NCBI GenBank assembly: GCA_947565865.1
Contig: CANOHT010000019.1
Coordinates: 1 to 57,349 of the forward strand
Length of the DNA stretch: 57,349 nt
From: an uncultured Clostridia bacterium
Lineage (GTDB): Bacteria > Bacillota > Clostridia > Christensenellales > Aristaeellaceae
Direction: 5' to 3'
The notes below the pieces were generated by a model. The model was given only the letters and a program-made list of their open reading frames with translations, did not search any database and was not told the origin of the DNA. Positions 24,729 through 34,426 of this stretch are shown here, piece by piece. How positions within the stretch are numbered: position 1 is the stretch's first letter; every line of letters begins with the position of its first letter. Both the position numbers and the translations under genes were made by a program.

Positions 24729-27332
24729 TTACAGCTTTCTGGCCTTCTCCCGCAGCAGGAACAGCTGATTGATGGCATCCATGGGCGTCAGTGCCATCAC
24801 ATCAATGTTCTGCAGATCATTGATGATTTCCGTCCGCGCATAATCGAACATGTCCACTTGCTCGTTCTCCCGTTTAGGGCCTTCCTCCAGGATGTTCTGG
24901 CCAATGCCCTTCTGGTTGATGTCGCTGACCTCCAGCCGCGCCTGAATCTCATGAGCCCGCACGAGCACAGGCTTGGGTACACCCGCCAGCCGCGCCACAT
25001 GAACGCCAAAGCTGCGATCCGCGCCGCCGCGTATGATTTTGCGCAGGAAAATCACGTCCTCACCGTGCTCCTTGACGGAGATACAGTAGTTCTCCACGCC
25101 TTCAACATGGCCTTCCAGCTCGGACAGCTCGTGATAATGGGTCGCGAAGAGCGTCTTGGCGCCAACCTTTTCCTTGTCGCAAAGATATTCCACCACCGCC
25201 CAGGCAATGGAGAGCCCGTCGAAGGTGGACGTACCGCGGCCGATCTCATCCAGAATAATCAGTGAACGGGCCGTAGCGTTGCGCAGGATGTACGCCGTCT
25301 CACTCATTTCCACCATGAAGGTACTCTGCCCGCTGGCCAAATCGTCTGACGCCCCCACGCGGGTAAAAATACGATCCACAATGGGAATGCCAGCCTCCCG
25401 GGCCGGGACGAAGGAACCGATATGCGCCATCAGGACGATCAGCGCCACCTGGCGCATGTAGGTGCTTTTGCCGGCCATGTTCGGCCCGGTGATGATGAGC
25501 ATCCGCTGCTCATTCTGGTTCATCAAGGTATCGTTGGGCACAAAGCCGCCGTCCTGCAATGTCTGCTCCACCACGGGGTGGCGGCCGTCCAGGATACGCA
25601 GGCTTCCGTCATCGGTGATATCCGGGCGGACGTAATGGTTGCTCACCGCCACCTTGGACAGGGACAGCAGCGCGTCCAGGGTCTTCAGCGCCATGGCGGT
25701 GCGCTGAATCCTTCCGATTTCCGCCGCGATTTTCTCACGGATTTCGGTAAACAGCTGCAATTCCAGCCGAACGGACTGCTCCTGCGCGCCGACAATCTTC
25801 TGCTCCATGTCCTTCAGCTCGGGGGTCATATAGCGCTCGCAGTTGGTCAGGGTCTGCTTCCGGGTGTAGTGAGCCGGCACCAGTTCGTAATAAGATTTGG
25901 TTACCTCGATGTAGTAGCCGAAGACCTTGTTGTACTGTACGCGCAGGTTCTTGATGCCCGTGGCTTCCCGCTCGCGCTGCTCCAGGTCAAGAATCCACTG
26001 CTTTCCGCTGACGGAGGCAGCCCGGTACTCATCCAGCATAGCCGAATAGCCGTCCCGGATAATGCCGCCTTCGCTGATGGCCAGGGGCGCGTCCGGGTGG
26101 ATGGCGCTCTTGAGCAGCGCCGTCAATTCTTCCAAGGGATCCAGCTGCTCCCGCACCTGCCTGACAGCGTGACTTTTCGCTCCCGCCAGAAGATCGCGGA
26201 TACCCGGCACCTTGCCCAGGGAAGCGGACAGCGCCAGACAATCCCTGGCGTTGATGGACTTGTAGGATACCTTCGACAAAAGCCGCTCCACGTCGTAGAC
26301 GCCCTGCAATTCCTCCGAAAGCGTCATGGTCAGCACATGCTCGCCGGTAAACTCCTCCACGGCGTCCAGGCGGCGGAGAATCTGCTCCCGGTCGATCAGC
26401 GGCTGCTCAATCCAGGAGCGCAGCAGCCGTCCGCCCATGGCCGTGGACGTCTTGTCCATCAGCCAAAGCAGCGAACCCTTGGACGACCGTCCCCGGATGG
26501 ATTCGGTCAATTCCAGGTTCCGGCGGGTGTTGCGATCCAGCAGCATGGTCGCCGCGCCCTGGTAAATGCGCAGCTCCGTGATATGCTCCAGGGCATTTTT
26601 CTGCGTCTCGGACAGGTAGCGCATCAGCGCGCCCGCCGCGCAGGCCCCGGAGCGATATTCCTCGCTGAGGCCCAGGGGCGACAGGTCGTTTAGGGCGAAA
26701 TGACGGCACAACGCTTCCGAGGCGTTCTGATACTGATACCAGCTGCCGGGCTGCTCGGAGCAGGAGACATCCTCCCGGCCCTGGCAGGACCGCAGGCGCA
26801 CCAGATCGTTGGCAATGATTTCGATGGGCTGAATACGCGCGATTTCGTCCGCCAGCGTGTCCGCCGCCGAGGCAATCTCATGCACAAAGAACTCACCTGT
26901 GGACACATCCGCAAAGGCCATGCCCGCTTTCTCCCCGGTGAAATGCACCGACAGCAGGAAGTTATTGGCCCGCTCGTCCAGCATGGTGGGCTCGATCACC
27001 GTGCCCGGCGTCACCACACGGATGACATCCCGCTTGACAAGACCCTTGGCCAGGGCCGGGTCTTCCAGCTGCTCGCAGATCGCTACCTTATAGCCCTTGC
27101 CGATCAGCCGCTCCACATAGGTGGTGGCGGCATGAAAGGGTACGCCGCACATGGGCGCGCGTTCCTCCAGGCCGCAGTCCCGGCCTGTCAGGGTCAGCTC
27201 CAGCTCACGGGAGGCGGTACGGGCGTCATCAAAAAACATCTCATAAAAGTCGCCCAGGCGAAAAAACAAAATACAGTCCTGATATTCCGCCTTCAGGTTC
27301 AGGTATTGCTGCATCATGGATGTGAGGGCCAT
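24729..27332 (-). CDS. mutS: DNA mismatch repair protein MutS
   Basis: This 867-residue MutS1 has the mismatch-wedge motif GDFYEMF with Phe29 and Glu31, Walker A GPNMAGKSTYMRQ (about 613-625), Walker B LIILDEIGRGTSTFDG and the switch ATHYHELSEL. Domains run in the normal order: mismatch binding, connector, core/lever, clamp and ATPase. The first Met fits homologs, which begin with MMQQY-like sequence. It lies between the YlbF-family gene and mutL in one minus-strand run. Confidence 0.97.
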   Translation of the reverse strand: MALTSMMQQYLNLKAEYQDCILFFRLGDFYEMFFDDARTASRELELTLTGRDCGLEERAPMCGVPFHAATTYVERLIGKGYKVAICEQLEDPALAKGLVKRDVIRVVTPGTVIEPTMLDERANNFLLSVHFTGEKAGMAFADVSTGEFFVHEIASAADTLADEIARIQPIEIIANDLVRLRSCQGREDVSCSEQPGSWYQYQNASEALCRHFALNDLSPLGLSEEYRSGACAAGALMRYLSETQKNALEHITELRIYQGAATMLLDRNTRRNLELTESIRGRSSKGSLLWLMDKTSTAMGGRLLRSWIEQPLIDREQILRRLDAVEEFTGEHVLTMTLSEELQGVYDVERLLSKVSYKSINARDCLALSASLGKVPGIRDLLAGAKSHAVRQVREQLDPLEELTALLKSAIHPDAPLAISEGGIIRDGYSAMLDEYRAASVSGKQWILDLEQREREATGIKNLRVQYNKVFGYYIEVTKSYYELVPAHYTRKQTLTNCERYMTPELKDMEQKIVGAQEQSVRLELQLFTEIREKIAAEIGRIQRTAMALKTLDALLSLSKVAVSNHYVRPDITDDGSLRILDGRHPVVEQTLQDGGFVPNDTLMNQNEQRMLIITGPNMAGKSTYMRQVALIVLMAHIGSFVPAREAGIPIVDRIFTRVGASDDLASGQSTFMVEMSETAYILRNATARSLIILDEIGRGTSTFDGLSIAWAVVEYLCDKEKVGAKTLFATHYHELSELEGHVEGVENYCISVKEHGEDVIFLRKIIRGGADRSFGVHVARLAGVPKPVLVRAHEIQARLEVSDINQKGIGQNILEEGPKRENEQVDMFDYARTEIINDLQNIDVMALTPMDAINQLFLLREKARKL

Positions 27333-27381
27333 CGCGTCTTCAATCCCCTTATCCTCAGTATATCGTGGTGCGCCGCTTAGC

Positions 27382-27801
27382 TTATTCCCCGCAGCCGCCG
27401 CAGGAGCCGCAGCCTCCCGAGCAGCCGGAGCAGCTGCCGCCGCAGCCGCTCTCCTCCTCCGTCTCCCCGGTGATGACCAGGCGCAGGATGCGATTCACAT
27501 TCTCCATCATCTGGCTGAAGTCCGCCCGGGCGGTTTGCAGTTCCTTGACCAGCGGCTGCTCATTGAGGGCGGCTTCCGCCTCCTCCATGGCCTTGCCCGC
27601 TTCGGCCAGCGCGGTATGATCCATGTCTTCCTCCGCCAGCAGGTTCTCCACCGCCTGGCGCTTCTCCATCAGTGCCGCGATGGCCCCCGCGGCGTCCGCA
27701 TCCGCCGTCACCTGGCTTTCCGCCGTGTGCATCCGCTGATAAATGTCGCTCTCGACAATCGCTTGGGCCAGTGCCTGGGCCTTTTCCATCACATTACGCA
27801 T
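27382..27801 (-). CDS. YlbF/YmcA-family protein with Cys-rich C-terminal tail
   Basis: The first 110 residues form the helical YlbF domain (MEKAQALAQAIVESDIYQRM, then AVENLLAEEDMD, continuing to MMENVNRILRLVITG). The tail from about 118 to 139 is Gly/Cys-rich, with seven cysteines in CGGSCSGC and CGSCGGC patterns. In Bacillus, YlbF (RicF), YmcA (RicA) and YaaT (RicT) form a complex carrying [4Fe-4S] clusters that controls mRNA processing and sporulation. A cluster- or zinc-binding role for this tail is inference. It overlaps miaB by 8 nt. Confidence 0.8.
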   Translation of the reverse strand: MRNVMEKAQALAQAIVESDIYQRMHTAESQVTADADAAGAIAALMEKRQAVENLLAEEDMDHTALAEAGKAMEEAEAALNEQPLVKELQTARADFSQMMENVNRILRLVITGETEEESGCGGSCSGCSGGCGSCGGCGE

Positions 27802-29221
27802 GATGCTCTCCGTCCTTTCCGTCCGTCCGCTCCGCCATGAGCGTGTTGTTCTTGATCTCCGTTACCCGCACCCGGAGGAGCTGGCCCACGTCGTCTGCTG
27901 TACCCGGACAGGTGATGGATACGCCGTGCCTGCCCTTGCCGGAGACCGCCTTGTCGCTCCTGCGCGACAGGCCTTCCACCAGCACTTCCTCCTCCATGCC
28001 CACAAAGCGCGCCATGGCCTCCCGCTGACGGCGATCCTGCAGGGCGATCAGCCGCTGAATGCGGTCGGAAGCCACAGCCTCGGGCACCTGCTCCGCCATG
28101 GACGCCGCCTTGGTGCCCGTGCGCGGCGAATAAATGAAGGTGAAAGCCGAATCGTAGCCCACCTCGTCCACCAGGGCCATGGTGTCCTGGAACTGCTCCT
28201 CCGTCTCGCCGGGGAAGCCCACGATGATGTCCGTCGTCAGGCCAATGCCCGGCACCGCCTCCCGCAGCCTGCGCACCCGCTCCAAATAGCGTGCCCGGTC
28301 ATAGCGGCGGTTCATACGGCGGAGAATTTCATCATTGCCGCTCTGCACCGGCAGATGGAACTGGGGCAGAATATGCCGGCTTGTCCCCATGACCTCAATC
28401 AATTCGTCAGACAAATCCTTGGGATGGCTGGTCATAAAACGGATGCGGGGGATGTCCAGGCCGTCCAGCTCCCGGAGCAGCTGCGCGAAGGTCGGCTCCC
28501 CCGTGAGTCCCCTGCCATAGCTGTTGACGTTCTGTCCCAGCAGCATAATTTCCTTGACGCCCGCATCCCGCAGGGCTTGGGCCTCCGCAAGAATCGCGGA
28601 CATCTCCCGGCTGCGCTCCCGTCCGCGCACATAGGGCACAATGCAATAGGAGCAGAAATTATCGCAGCCGTACATGATGGTGATGTAGGCCGCGTCCTGC
28701 CGCAGCCGCTTCACCGGCAGCGCTTCGGCAATGGTGTCCTCGTCCTCGACCTCCACCACGGCGCGGTCGCTTTGCAGAGCCCTCAGGAGGAGCTCCGGCA
28801 GCTTGTAAAGGTTGCTGGTGCCAAAGGCCAAATCCACAAAGCGGTACTGCTTGATGATCTTTTCGGCCATGCCGGGCTGCTGGATCATGCAGCCGCATAC
28901 CGCGATCATCAGGTTCGGGTTCTGCTTGCGAACCTCCTTCAGCCAGGTCACGTTGCCCAGGGCCCGCCGCTCGGCGTTGTCCCGCACGCAGCAGGTGTTG
29001 AAGATCACAAAATCCGCCTGCTCCCGCGTCGATGCCTCAGCCATGCCCATATCGCTGAGCATCCCCGCCAGCTTTTCGCTGTCATGGGCGTTCATCTGAC
29101 AGCCGTAGGTCACCACATGATAGCTGCGCGGCCTGTGCGGCATCGCCAGCACCTGAGCCATATAGCCCCGCTGCTCCCTCAGCTGTTCTTCCGTTACCAT
29201 CACAGGCTTGCGTTCAGCCAT
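27794..29221 (-). CDS. miaB: tRNA-2-methylthio-N6-dimethylallyladenosine synthase
   Basis: MiaB adds a methylthio group to i6A37, the product of MiaA. The 475-residue radical SAM enzyme has three N-terminal cluster cysteines (YGCQMN, NTCCVRDNAE, VCGCMIQ), the SAM cluster motif CDNFCSYC (about 175-182) and a C-terminal TRAM domain (about 400-465). Substrate and partner MiaA are encoded in the same run. It overlaps both neighbours by 8 nt. Confidence 0.96.
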   Translation of the reverse strand: MAERKPVMVTEEQLREQRGYMAQVLAMPHRPRSYHVVTYGCQMNAHDSEKLAGMLSDMGMAEASTREQADFVIFNTCCVRDNAERRALGNVTWLKEVRKQNPNLMIAVCGCMIQQPGMAEKIIKQYRFVDLAFGTSNLYKLPELLLRALQSDRAVVEVEDEDTIAEALPVKRLRQDAAYITIMYGCDNFCSYCIVPYVRGRERSREMSAILAEAQALRDAGVKEIMLLGQNVNSYGRGLTGEPTFAQLLRELDGLDIPRIRFMTSHPKDLSDELIEVMGTSRHILPQFHLPVQSGNDEILRRMNRRYDRARYLERVRRLREAVPGIGLTTDIIVGFPGETEEQFQDTMALVDEVGYDSAFTFIYSPRTGTKAASMAEQVPEAVASDRIQRLIALQDRRQREAMARFVGMEEEVLVEGLSRRSDKAVSGKGRHGVSITCPGTADDVGQLLRVRVTEIKNNTLMAERTDGKDGEHHA

Positions 29222-30392
29222 GCCCTTCCTCCTTGTGCATCACGCGCCCCTCGCCGCCGCAGGCGGAGCAGGGCGCCGTCCATTCGTCCGCCAGGGGCAG
29301 CCGGGAACGCTTGCGCGTCATCTCGATCAGCCCCAGGGATGTAAAGCCATGGATCACCGTTTTCACCCGATCCGCGGCAAAGCACTGCTTCAGTTCTTCC
29401 AGCACCCGCTGTCGGCTTTCCTCCGCCTCCATATCAATCATGTCAATCAGGATAATGCCGCTCAGGTTGCGCAGCCGCACCTGACGGGCGATTTCCCCGC
29501 AGGCCTCCAGATTCAGCCGCAGGATCGTTTCCTCCAGATCCCGCTGACCGGTAAATTTGGCCGTGTTCACGTCGATGACCGTCATGGCCTCGCAGCGGTC
29601 GATGACCAGCGTACCTCCGCTGCGCAGCCACACCTGACGGCGCAGCGCCTTGTCCCGCTGCTTCTCCAGCCCGGAAAGCGCCATCATGTCATCCCCCGCC
29701 AGGGTAACCGGCGCGATCCCGAACAGCCGGTGAGCCGCGGCCAGATCATTGGTGATGAAACGGTCGATACCCCGGGGACGGTAATCGGCCACCACGCTGT
29801 CCAGCAGATCACGTGGGGCGTAAAGCACCGACGGCGCGTGAGCCGTGGGCGCGGCCTTGCGGATGGTTTCCCATTTTTCCAGCAGAGATGCGATCTCCTC
29901 GCGGATGACCTCTTCCGCAGCGCCTGGAGCGCTGTGCCGCATCACCAGACCGAACCGCCCCTGCGCAATACGCAGACCCAAGGCCCGCATAGCCTCCCGG
30001 GGTTCCTCGCCTTCCACGCGGCCTGACACGCCCACATAGCGATTCAGCGGCATCAGAATCACATATTCCCCGCACAGCGTCACATCCCGGGTCAGAAAAG
30101 CGCCCTTGCTGCCCTGAGCATCCTTTTTCACCTGCACCAGCACGGTCATGCCGGCCTGCAAACGGGGCAGCGTCAGCGACTGGCTGCGCTCCTCCAGGGG
30201 CAGGAAGCCGTTCTTTTCCTGGCCGATATCCACGAAGGCCGCCTTCATGCCGGGTACCACCCGCTCCACCTTACCCAGGTAAACGCTTTCGGCAGCGCGG
30301 TTCTCGCCGTCCAGCAGGTATTCCGCCAGCCGGCCATCCTCCGCAACCGCGATGGAACCGGGTTGACCGGCCTGCACATAAATCTCTCGCAT
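29214..30392 (-). CDS. rng: Ribonuclease G/E family protein
   Basis: This 392-residue RNase E/G-type endoribonuclease has an N-terminal S1 domain (about 35-110, with YLGKVERVVPGMKAAFVDIG), the catalytic aspartates in VIDVNTAKF and LIDMIDM, and the Zn-link CxxC in CSACGGEG at the C-terminus. It lacks the long scaffold of RNase E, so it is RNase-G-like. It lies next to DUF2344 and the TIGR03960-type gene, a grouping conserved in Clostridia. It starts directly after the previous stop. Confidence 0.92.
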   Translation of the reverse strand: MREIYVQAGQPGSIAVAEDGRLAEYLLDGENRAAESVYLGKVERVVPGMKAAFVDIGQEKNGFLPLEERSQSLTLPRLQAGMTVLVQVKKDAQGSKGAFLTRDVTLCGEYVILMPLNRYVGVSGRVEGEEPREAMRALGLRIAQGRFGLVMRHSAPGAAEEVIREEIASLLEKWETIRKAAPTAHAPSVLYAPRDLLDSVVADYRPRGIDRFITNDLAAAHRLFGIAPVTLAGDDMMALSGLEKQRDKALRRQVWLRSGGTLVIDRCEAMTVIDVNTAKFTGQRDLEETILRLNLEACGEIARQVRLRNLSGIILIDMIDMEAEESRQRVLEELKQCFAADRVKTVIHGFTSLGLIEMTRKRSRLPLADEWTAPCSACGGEGRVMHKEEGHG

Positions 30393-31052
30393 TTACAGCG
30401 TCTCCAGGGGCGAAAGGCCCGTCTCGCCGTCCCCCAGCAGCCCCTGGCGGATGACAAGCGCACGGGGCGCTTCCATTCCCGCAAAGGCGGAAAGGGCTAC
30501 CAGCAGCATGTCTGGCTTGCAGATCAGCGTCTCATTCAGCGCCAGCAATGCGTGAATGGTATCACCCTCCGCCGTCAGTTCGTAAATCAGCGGACGGATA
30601 TCGCACTCCTTCACGCCGCTCTTGCTTTTGCGCAGAGCGGTAATGCGCTCCTGGCGCAGGAAGTCGGGAATAGCCGCCGTCAGCCGCCCGGCGTCGCCGT
30701 CCAGCAGGCGGATGTCGTAGCGCGCGGCGCGAACCATGGCCATCAGCGCCGGATGGCGATCGTCCAGCGGACGCGCCTCCACCAGCTGCATATCCGGCGG
30801 AAGGGCGGCGTTCATGGCATTGATAAATGCCTGCGCCGAGACCTCCCGGTCAAGGGTAACGTCCATGAGCTCCCGGCGTCCCACCGCGCCGGTAGACAGG
30901 GCGGAGGCAAACGTCACCAGGATATGCGGGTTGAAGCCCTTTGAATAGCTCACCGGCATCCCCGACCGCCGAAGCGCCCGCTGCATGGCCCGCTGAATAT
31001 CCAGATGTCCGATATGGCGCAGCCGCTCGGACTTCTCAAACACTGCCATCAT
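30393..31052 (-). CDS. DUF2344 (TIGR03936) radical-SAM-linked protein
   Basis: This 219-residue protein matches the family found beside TIGR03960 radical SAM proteins: FEKSERLRHIGHLDIQRAMQR, then SYSKGFNPHILVTFASALS, and ELMDVTLDREVS. Its biochemical role is unknown; in some genomes it is fused to the radical SAM protein, so the two likely form one machine. The first of two adjacent ATGs (31050-31052) overlaps the stop of the radical SAM gene. Confidence 0.9.
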   Translation of the reverse strand: MMAVFEKSERLRHIGHLDIQRAMQRALRRSGMPVSYSKGFNPHILVTFASALSTGAVGRRELMDVTLDREVSAQAFINAMNAALPPDMQLVEARPLDDRHPALMAMVRAARYDIRLLDGDAGRLTAAIPDFLRQERITALRKSKSGVKECDIRPLIYELTAEGDTIHALLALNETLICKPDMLLVALSAFAGMEAPRALVIRQGLLGDGETGLSPLETL

Positions 31053-32905
31053 TCGCAAAACTTGCACACCCCCTTAAAGCGCTGCAGGCCGCAGCCGTTG
31101 CAGCCCTTCCGGCAATCCTTGGTGGTCTCAGCCCGGTCAGCCTTCTCCTTTTCGCGCCACAGGAAGGCCTTGGTAACGCCGCTGTCGATGAAGTCCCAGG
31201 GCAGGATTTCGTCCTTGTCCCGACGGCGGTAGGCGTAGAAGGCCGGGTCGATTCCGACCTCCTCAAACGCCTCCCGCCACAAATCGTAGCGGAAATGCTC
31301 CGTCCAGCCATCCAGCATGCAGCCCTTTTCAAAGGCCCTGAGCAGCACCTGGCCCATACGGCGGTCGCCCCGGGCGAAGCAGGCCTCCAGAAAGGAAAGT
31401 TCCGACTCGTGATAGTTGAAGTTGACGCCCTTGATCTTCAGCGCCTCCCGCAGATACAGCTGCTTTTCATGCACGGCTGCCATGGTGTCCTGGGGTTCCC
31501 ACTGGAAGGGCGTAAAGGGCTTGGGCACAAACACCGACGCGGAGCAGGTGACACGCAGACCCTTGGCCCTTTGTCCCTTGGGCACCGCGAAATAGGCCGA
31601 GACCACCTTCCGGGCCAGGTCGGCAATGCCGTCCAGATCCTCGTAGGTTTCCGTGGGCAGACCCATCATGAAGTACAGCTTCACGCTGCTCCAGCCGCCC
31701 TGGAAGGCGTCGGAGACCTTCTCCATCAGGTCTTCCTCCGTCACGCCCTTGTTGATAACGTCCCGCAGACGCTGGGTACCCGCCTCGGGCGCGAAGGTCA
31801 GGGAGGTCTTCCGCTCCTTTTGCGTGGCTTCCAGGGATTCCTTCAGCACGCTGTCCAGGCGCAGGGAGGGCAGGCTGATGGAGACCCGCTTATTCTCCAT
31901 GCGCTTGAGCAGCTCGCGAATCAATTCCGCCAGGCAGGTATAATCGCCGCTGGACAGGCTGGACAGGCTGATTTCCTCGTAGCCCGTGGCGCCCTCCAGC
32001 GCGGCGGCCAGTTCCACCAAACGCTCCAGGCTCCGCTCCCGGACGGGACGATATAGCATCCCCGCCTCGCAGAAACGGCAGCCCCGGGTGCAGCCCCGCA
32101 TGATTTCCAGCATAATGCGGTCGTGGATGATTTCCGTATAGGGCACCGGGATGGCCTCGGGATAAACCGCGCTGTCCAAGTCGGTGATAATGGCCTTGAC
32201 GACCCGCTCGGGCGCCTCGGGACAATTGGGCCGGAAGGAGGCGATGGTGCCGTCCTCATGGTAGGTCACATCGTACAGGGCGGGAACATACACGCCCCGG
32301 ACGCCAGCCAGCCGCTTAAGGCATTCCAGGCGGGAAAGTCCGGCCTTGCGGCTGTCCAGAATGACCCGGTTCAGCTCGACGATCTGCTCCTCGCCGTCCC
32401 CCACCATAAAGGCGTCGATGAAATCCGCCAGGGGCTCCGGGTTGAAGGCGCAGGGCCCCCCCGCCACAATGATGGGCGCATCCTCCGCGCGCTGCTCCCT
32501 TCTGAGCGGGACGCCGCCCAGCTTCAGCATCGCCAGTACGTTGGAATAGCTCATCTCATATTGCAGGGTGAAGCCCACCACGTCGAACTGGTCAAGGGGC
32601 GTGCGGCTTTCCAGGGAAAACAGCGGCACCTGCTCCTGTTCCATCACCGTCATCATGTCCACCCAAGGCATGCAGACCCGTTCGCACAGGCTCCAGGGCT
32701 GAGCGTTGATGGCAGCGTAGAGAATCTTCATGCCCAAGTGAGACATGGCGACCTCATATGTATCGGGAAAGCAGAAGGCGAAGCGCAGCTCCGCCTGATC
32801 CCAGGCCTTGACGGCGGTGTTCATCTCGCCGCCGGTATACCGCGGAGCCTTCTGTACCTTTTCCAGCATGGCCTCGATCTTGTCGAAAATCATCGTAGGG
32901 GTCAA
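31049..32905 (-). CDS. TIGR03960-family B12-binding-like radical SAM protein
   Basis: This 618-residue protein has an N-terminal B12-binding-like Rossmann region (about 35-190), the radical SAM motif RGCTRGCRFCEAGM (about 280), and a C-terminal Cys-rich tail with DCRKGCNGC and VCKFCE that probably binds another cluster. Its substrate is unknown. I chose TTG at 32905, where AGGAGG lies 9 nt upstream; MIFDKIEAML four codons later is the usual family start region. It is the first gene of the long minus-strand run that goes down to ynbB. Confidence 0.9.
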   Translation of the reverse strand: MTPTMIFDKIEAMLEKVQKAPRYTGGEMNTAVKAWDQAELRFAFCFPDTYEVAMSHLGMKILYAAINAQPWSLCERVCMPWVDMMTVMEQEQVPLFSLESRTPLDQFDVVGFTLQYEMSYSNVLAMLKLGGVPLRREQRAEDAPIIVAGGPCAFNPEPLADFIDAFMVGDGEEQIVELNRVILDSRKAGLSRLECLKRLAGVRGVYVPALYDVTYHEDGTIASFRPNCPEAPERVVKAIITDLDSAVYPEAIPVPYTEIIHDRIMLEIMRGCTRGCRFCEAGMLYRPVRERSLERLVELAAALEGATGYEEISLSSLSSGDYTCLAELIRELLKRMENKRVSISLPSLRLDSVLKESLEATQKERKTSLTFAPEAGTQRLRDVINKGVTEEDLMEKVSDAFQGGWSSVKLYFMMGLPTETYEDLDGIADLARKVVSAYFAVPKGQRAKGLRVTCSASVFVPKPFTPFQWEPQDTMAAVHEKQLYLREALKIKGVNFNYHESELSFLEACFARGDRRMGQVLLRAFEKGCMLDGWTEHFRYDLWREAFEEVGIDPAFYAYRRRDKDEILPWDFIDSGVTKAFLWREKEKADRAETTKDCRKGCNGCGLQRFKGVCKFCE

Positions 32906-33034
32906 TGTACGTTCCTCCTGACGCGCGCCCAGCAAAGCCTTTCTGATGCGAAAAGCGGTCTTGTGGGCCTCTTTTCTTCCTCGCTTGCCGGATGCAATCA
33001 ACAAATGAGTCTATATGCCCATGTTGCCTATGAT

Positions 33035-33063
33035 AATGTACCATTTTTCGCGGGATAGGTCAA
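33035..33063 (-). promoter_or_regulatory. Promoter of the radical-SAM-to-miaA gene run
   Basis: On the minus strand TTGACC (33058-33063) and TACATT (33035-33040) are separated by 17 bases. Just upstream, 33069-33090 is a perfect 8-bp inverted repeat (CCGCGCAA/TTGCGCGG, 6-base centre) with no T-run, in the gap to the divergent gene at 33185. Confidence 0.6.
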
Positions 33064-33184
33064 CCGCCCCGCGCAATTTTCCTTGCGCGGCCATTGATCC
33101 ATGCGTCTTCCTTCCTTTCCCATGGCGTCTTCTCCGTTTTCCGGGCAAACTCTTTCATATCAAAACAGAGGAGGTCAAACCTTC

Positions 33185-33532
33185 ATGAAGCACCCTTTTC
33201 TTCTTGGCGCCCTCGGTTATCCCCTGCTGGAAATCTGCGCGCGAGGACGCACCCACTGGTCCATGGCGCTGGCAGGGGGCGCTTCCTGCGCAGCCATACG
33301 GCGCATTGGTCAAAGCGGTATGAATCCTTTGGGCAAGGCGCTGGCGGGAGGCCTGGCCATCACAGGCATCGAGGCCCTGTGCGGTTGTCTGTGGAACCGC
33401 CGCCATCAGGTGTGGGATTATCGCCGTCAGCCGCTGAACTGGCGCGGACAGGTCTGCCTTCGCTACTCAGCCCTGTGGTGTTTGATGGCCGCCGGCATCC
33501 TTTATATTGACAATCTGGCCCGGCGGGCATAA
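33185..33532 (+). CDS. Small membrane protein, CmpB-like (putative type IV ABC permease family)
   Basis: This 115-residue protein has about three hydrophobic segments. The N-terminal part, GALGYPLLEICARGRTHWSMALAGG, with its RG(R/K)THWSM core, is typical of the PF06541-like CmpB family of small membrane proteins of unknown role. GAGGAGG precedes the ATG at 33185. The next gene, a secreted DUF6273-like protein, follows 36 bases later. Confidence 0.6.
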   Translation: MKHPFLLGALGYPLLEICARGRTHWSMALAGGASCAAIRRIGQSGMNPLGKALAGGLAITGIEALCGCLWNRRHQVWDYRRQPLNWRGQVCLRYSALWCLMAAGILYIDNLARRA

Positions 33533-33568
33533 AATAAAGAGAATTGACACAAAAGGAGGCCTTCCCCC

Positions 33569-34360
33569 ATGGCCCACCGCCGTTTGTTCGCCCTGCTGGC
33601 AACCCTAACGCTGCTTTGGGGCGCGCTGAATACCGCCCAAGCCGCCAGTTTCCCCCTGACGGCCTACCCGGAGACCGACGCCCAGCGTGTCGTCAAAGGC
33701 TATGACCCGGAGGGCGGTCTGGAAAACGGTTATACCTATATCTGCTTTGGCCGTTATCCTTACACGGCGGAGGGGGATGTGATGCCCGTCACCTGGAAAG
33801 TGCTGGCCGTGGAAAACGGTTACGCCTTTTGCTACACCGCCTATGTCATCGACTTCGCACAGTATCACAGCGAAAAAGTAGATCTGGTCGTATGGAAGGA
33901 CAACCTTATCTATACCACGCTGAACGAAACGGTTCGTGCCGAGATGTTCACCCCGGAGGAGCTGGCGGCTGTGGCTTACTCCGAGGAACGGGGCTGGCTG
34001 TTCTATCTTTCCAATCCGCAGCTGCGAACGGAGGCCTACGGCTTCTGCCACTGGCAGCTGAAGCCGCAAAAGCCCCGGGAATGCGCCCCGACGCCCTACG
34101 CCATGACCCACCCCGACGCCTGGGTGGATCCGGCCAGCGGCAACACCTGGTACTTCTCCACCGGCATGCCCCGGGTGGGCTTCCACAGCCTGATCGGCTT
34201 TGACGGCCACACCTCCACCGCCGCCAACAACCGTTATGGCGGTATGCGGCCCGCCTGCTATATTGATCTGTCCATGCTGGACAATGTCAGCGGCTCAGGC
34301 ACCCTGGAAGATCCCTACTGCTTTGAGGTCATCCAGGATTACAGCCAAGTTGGCCGCTGA
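33569..34360 (+). CDS. Secreted DUF6273-like domain protein
   Basis: This 263-residue protein has a signal peptide (residues 1-26, cleaved after AQA). The middle has FGRYPYTAEGDVMPVTWKVL followed by AVENGYAFCYTAYVIDFAQYH and LNETVRAEMFTPEE. The order of FGRYP, PVTWKVL and LN-x-F is that of DUF6273, seen in surface and secreted proteins of gut Firmicutes. The C-terminal segment RYGGMRPACYIDLS fits the end of the same domain. AAAGGAGG supports the start. It probably works outside the cell; the ligand is unknown. Confidence 0.75.
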   Translation: MAHRRLFALLATLTLLWGALNTAQAASFPLTAYPETDAQRVVKGYDPEGGLENGYTYICFGRYPYTAEGDVMPVTWKVLAVENGYAFCYTAYVIDFAQYHSEKVDLVVWKDNLIYTTLNETVRAEMFTPEELAAVAYSEERGWLFYLSNPQLRTEAYGFCHWQLKPQKPRECAPTPYAMTHPDAWVDPASGNTWYFSTGMPRVGFHSLIGFDGHTSTAANNRYGGMRPACYIDLSMLDNVSGSGTLEDPYCFEVIQDYSQVGR

Positions 34361-34426
34361 GAGCAAGCGCGAGACGCCGCTTCACACGCAGCGCATCAGC
34401 AGACCTCCGGAAGGCAACTCATTTCA

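Noticed and set aside
33069..33090. 8-bp inverted repeat in the gap at 33 kb considered as a terminator
   Set aside because: No T-run on either strand, and no gene ends there; it lies between two divergent starts, so an operator is possible but unsupported.
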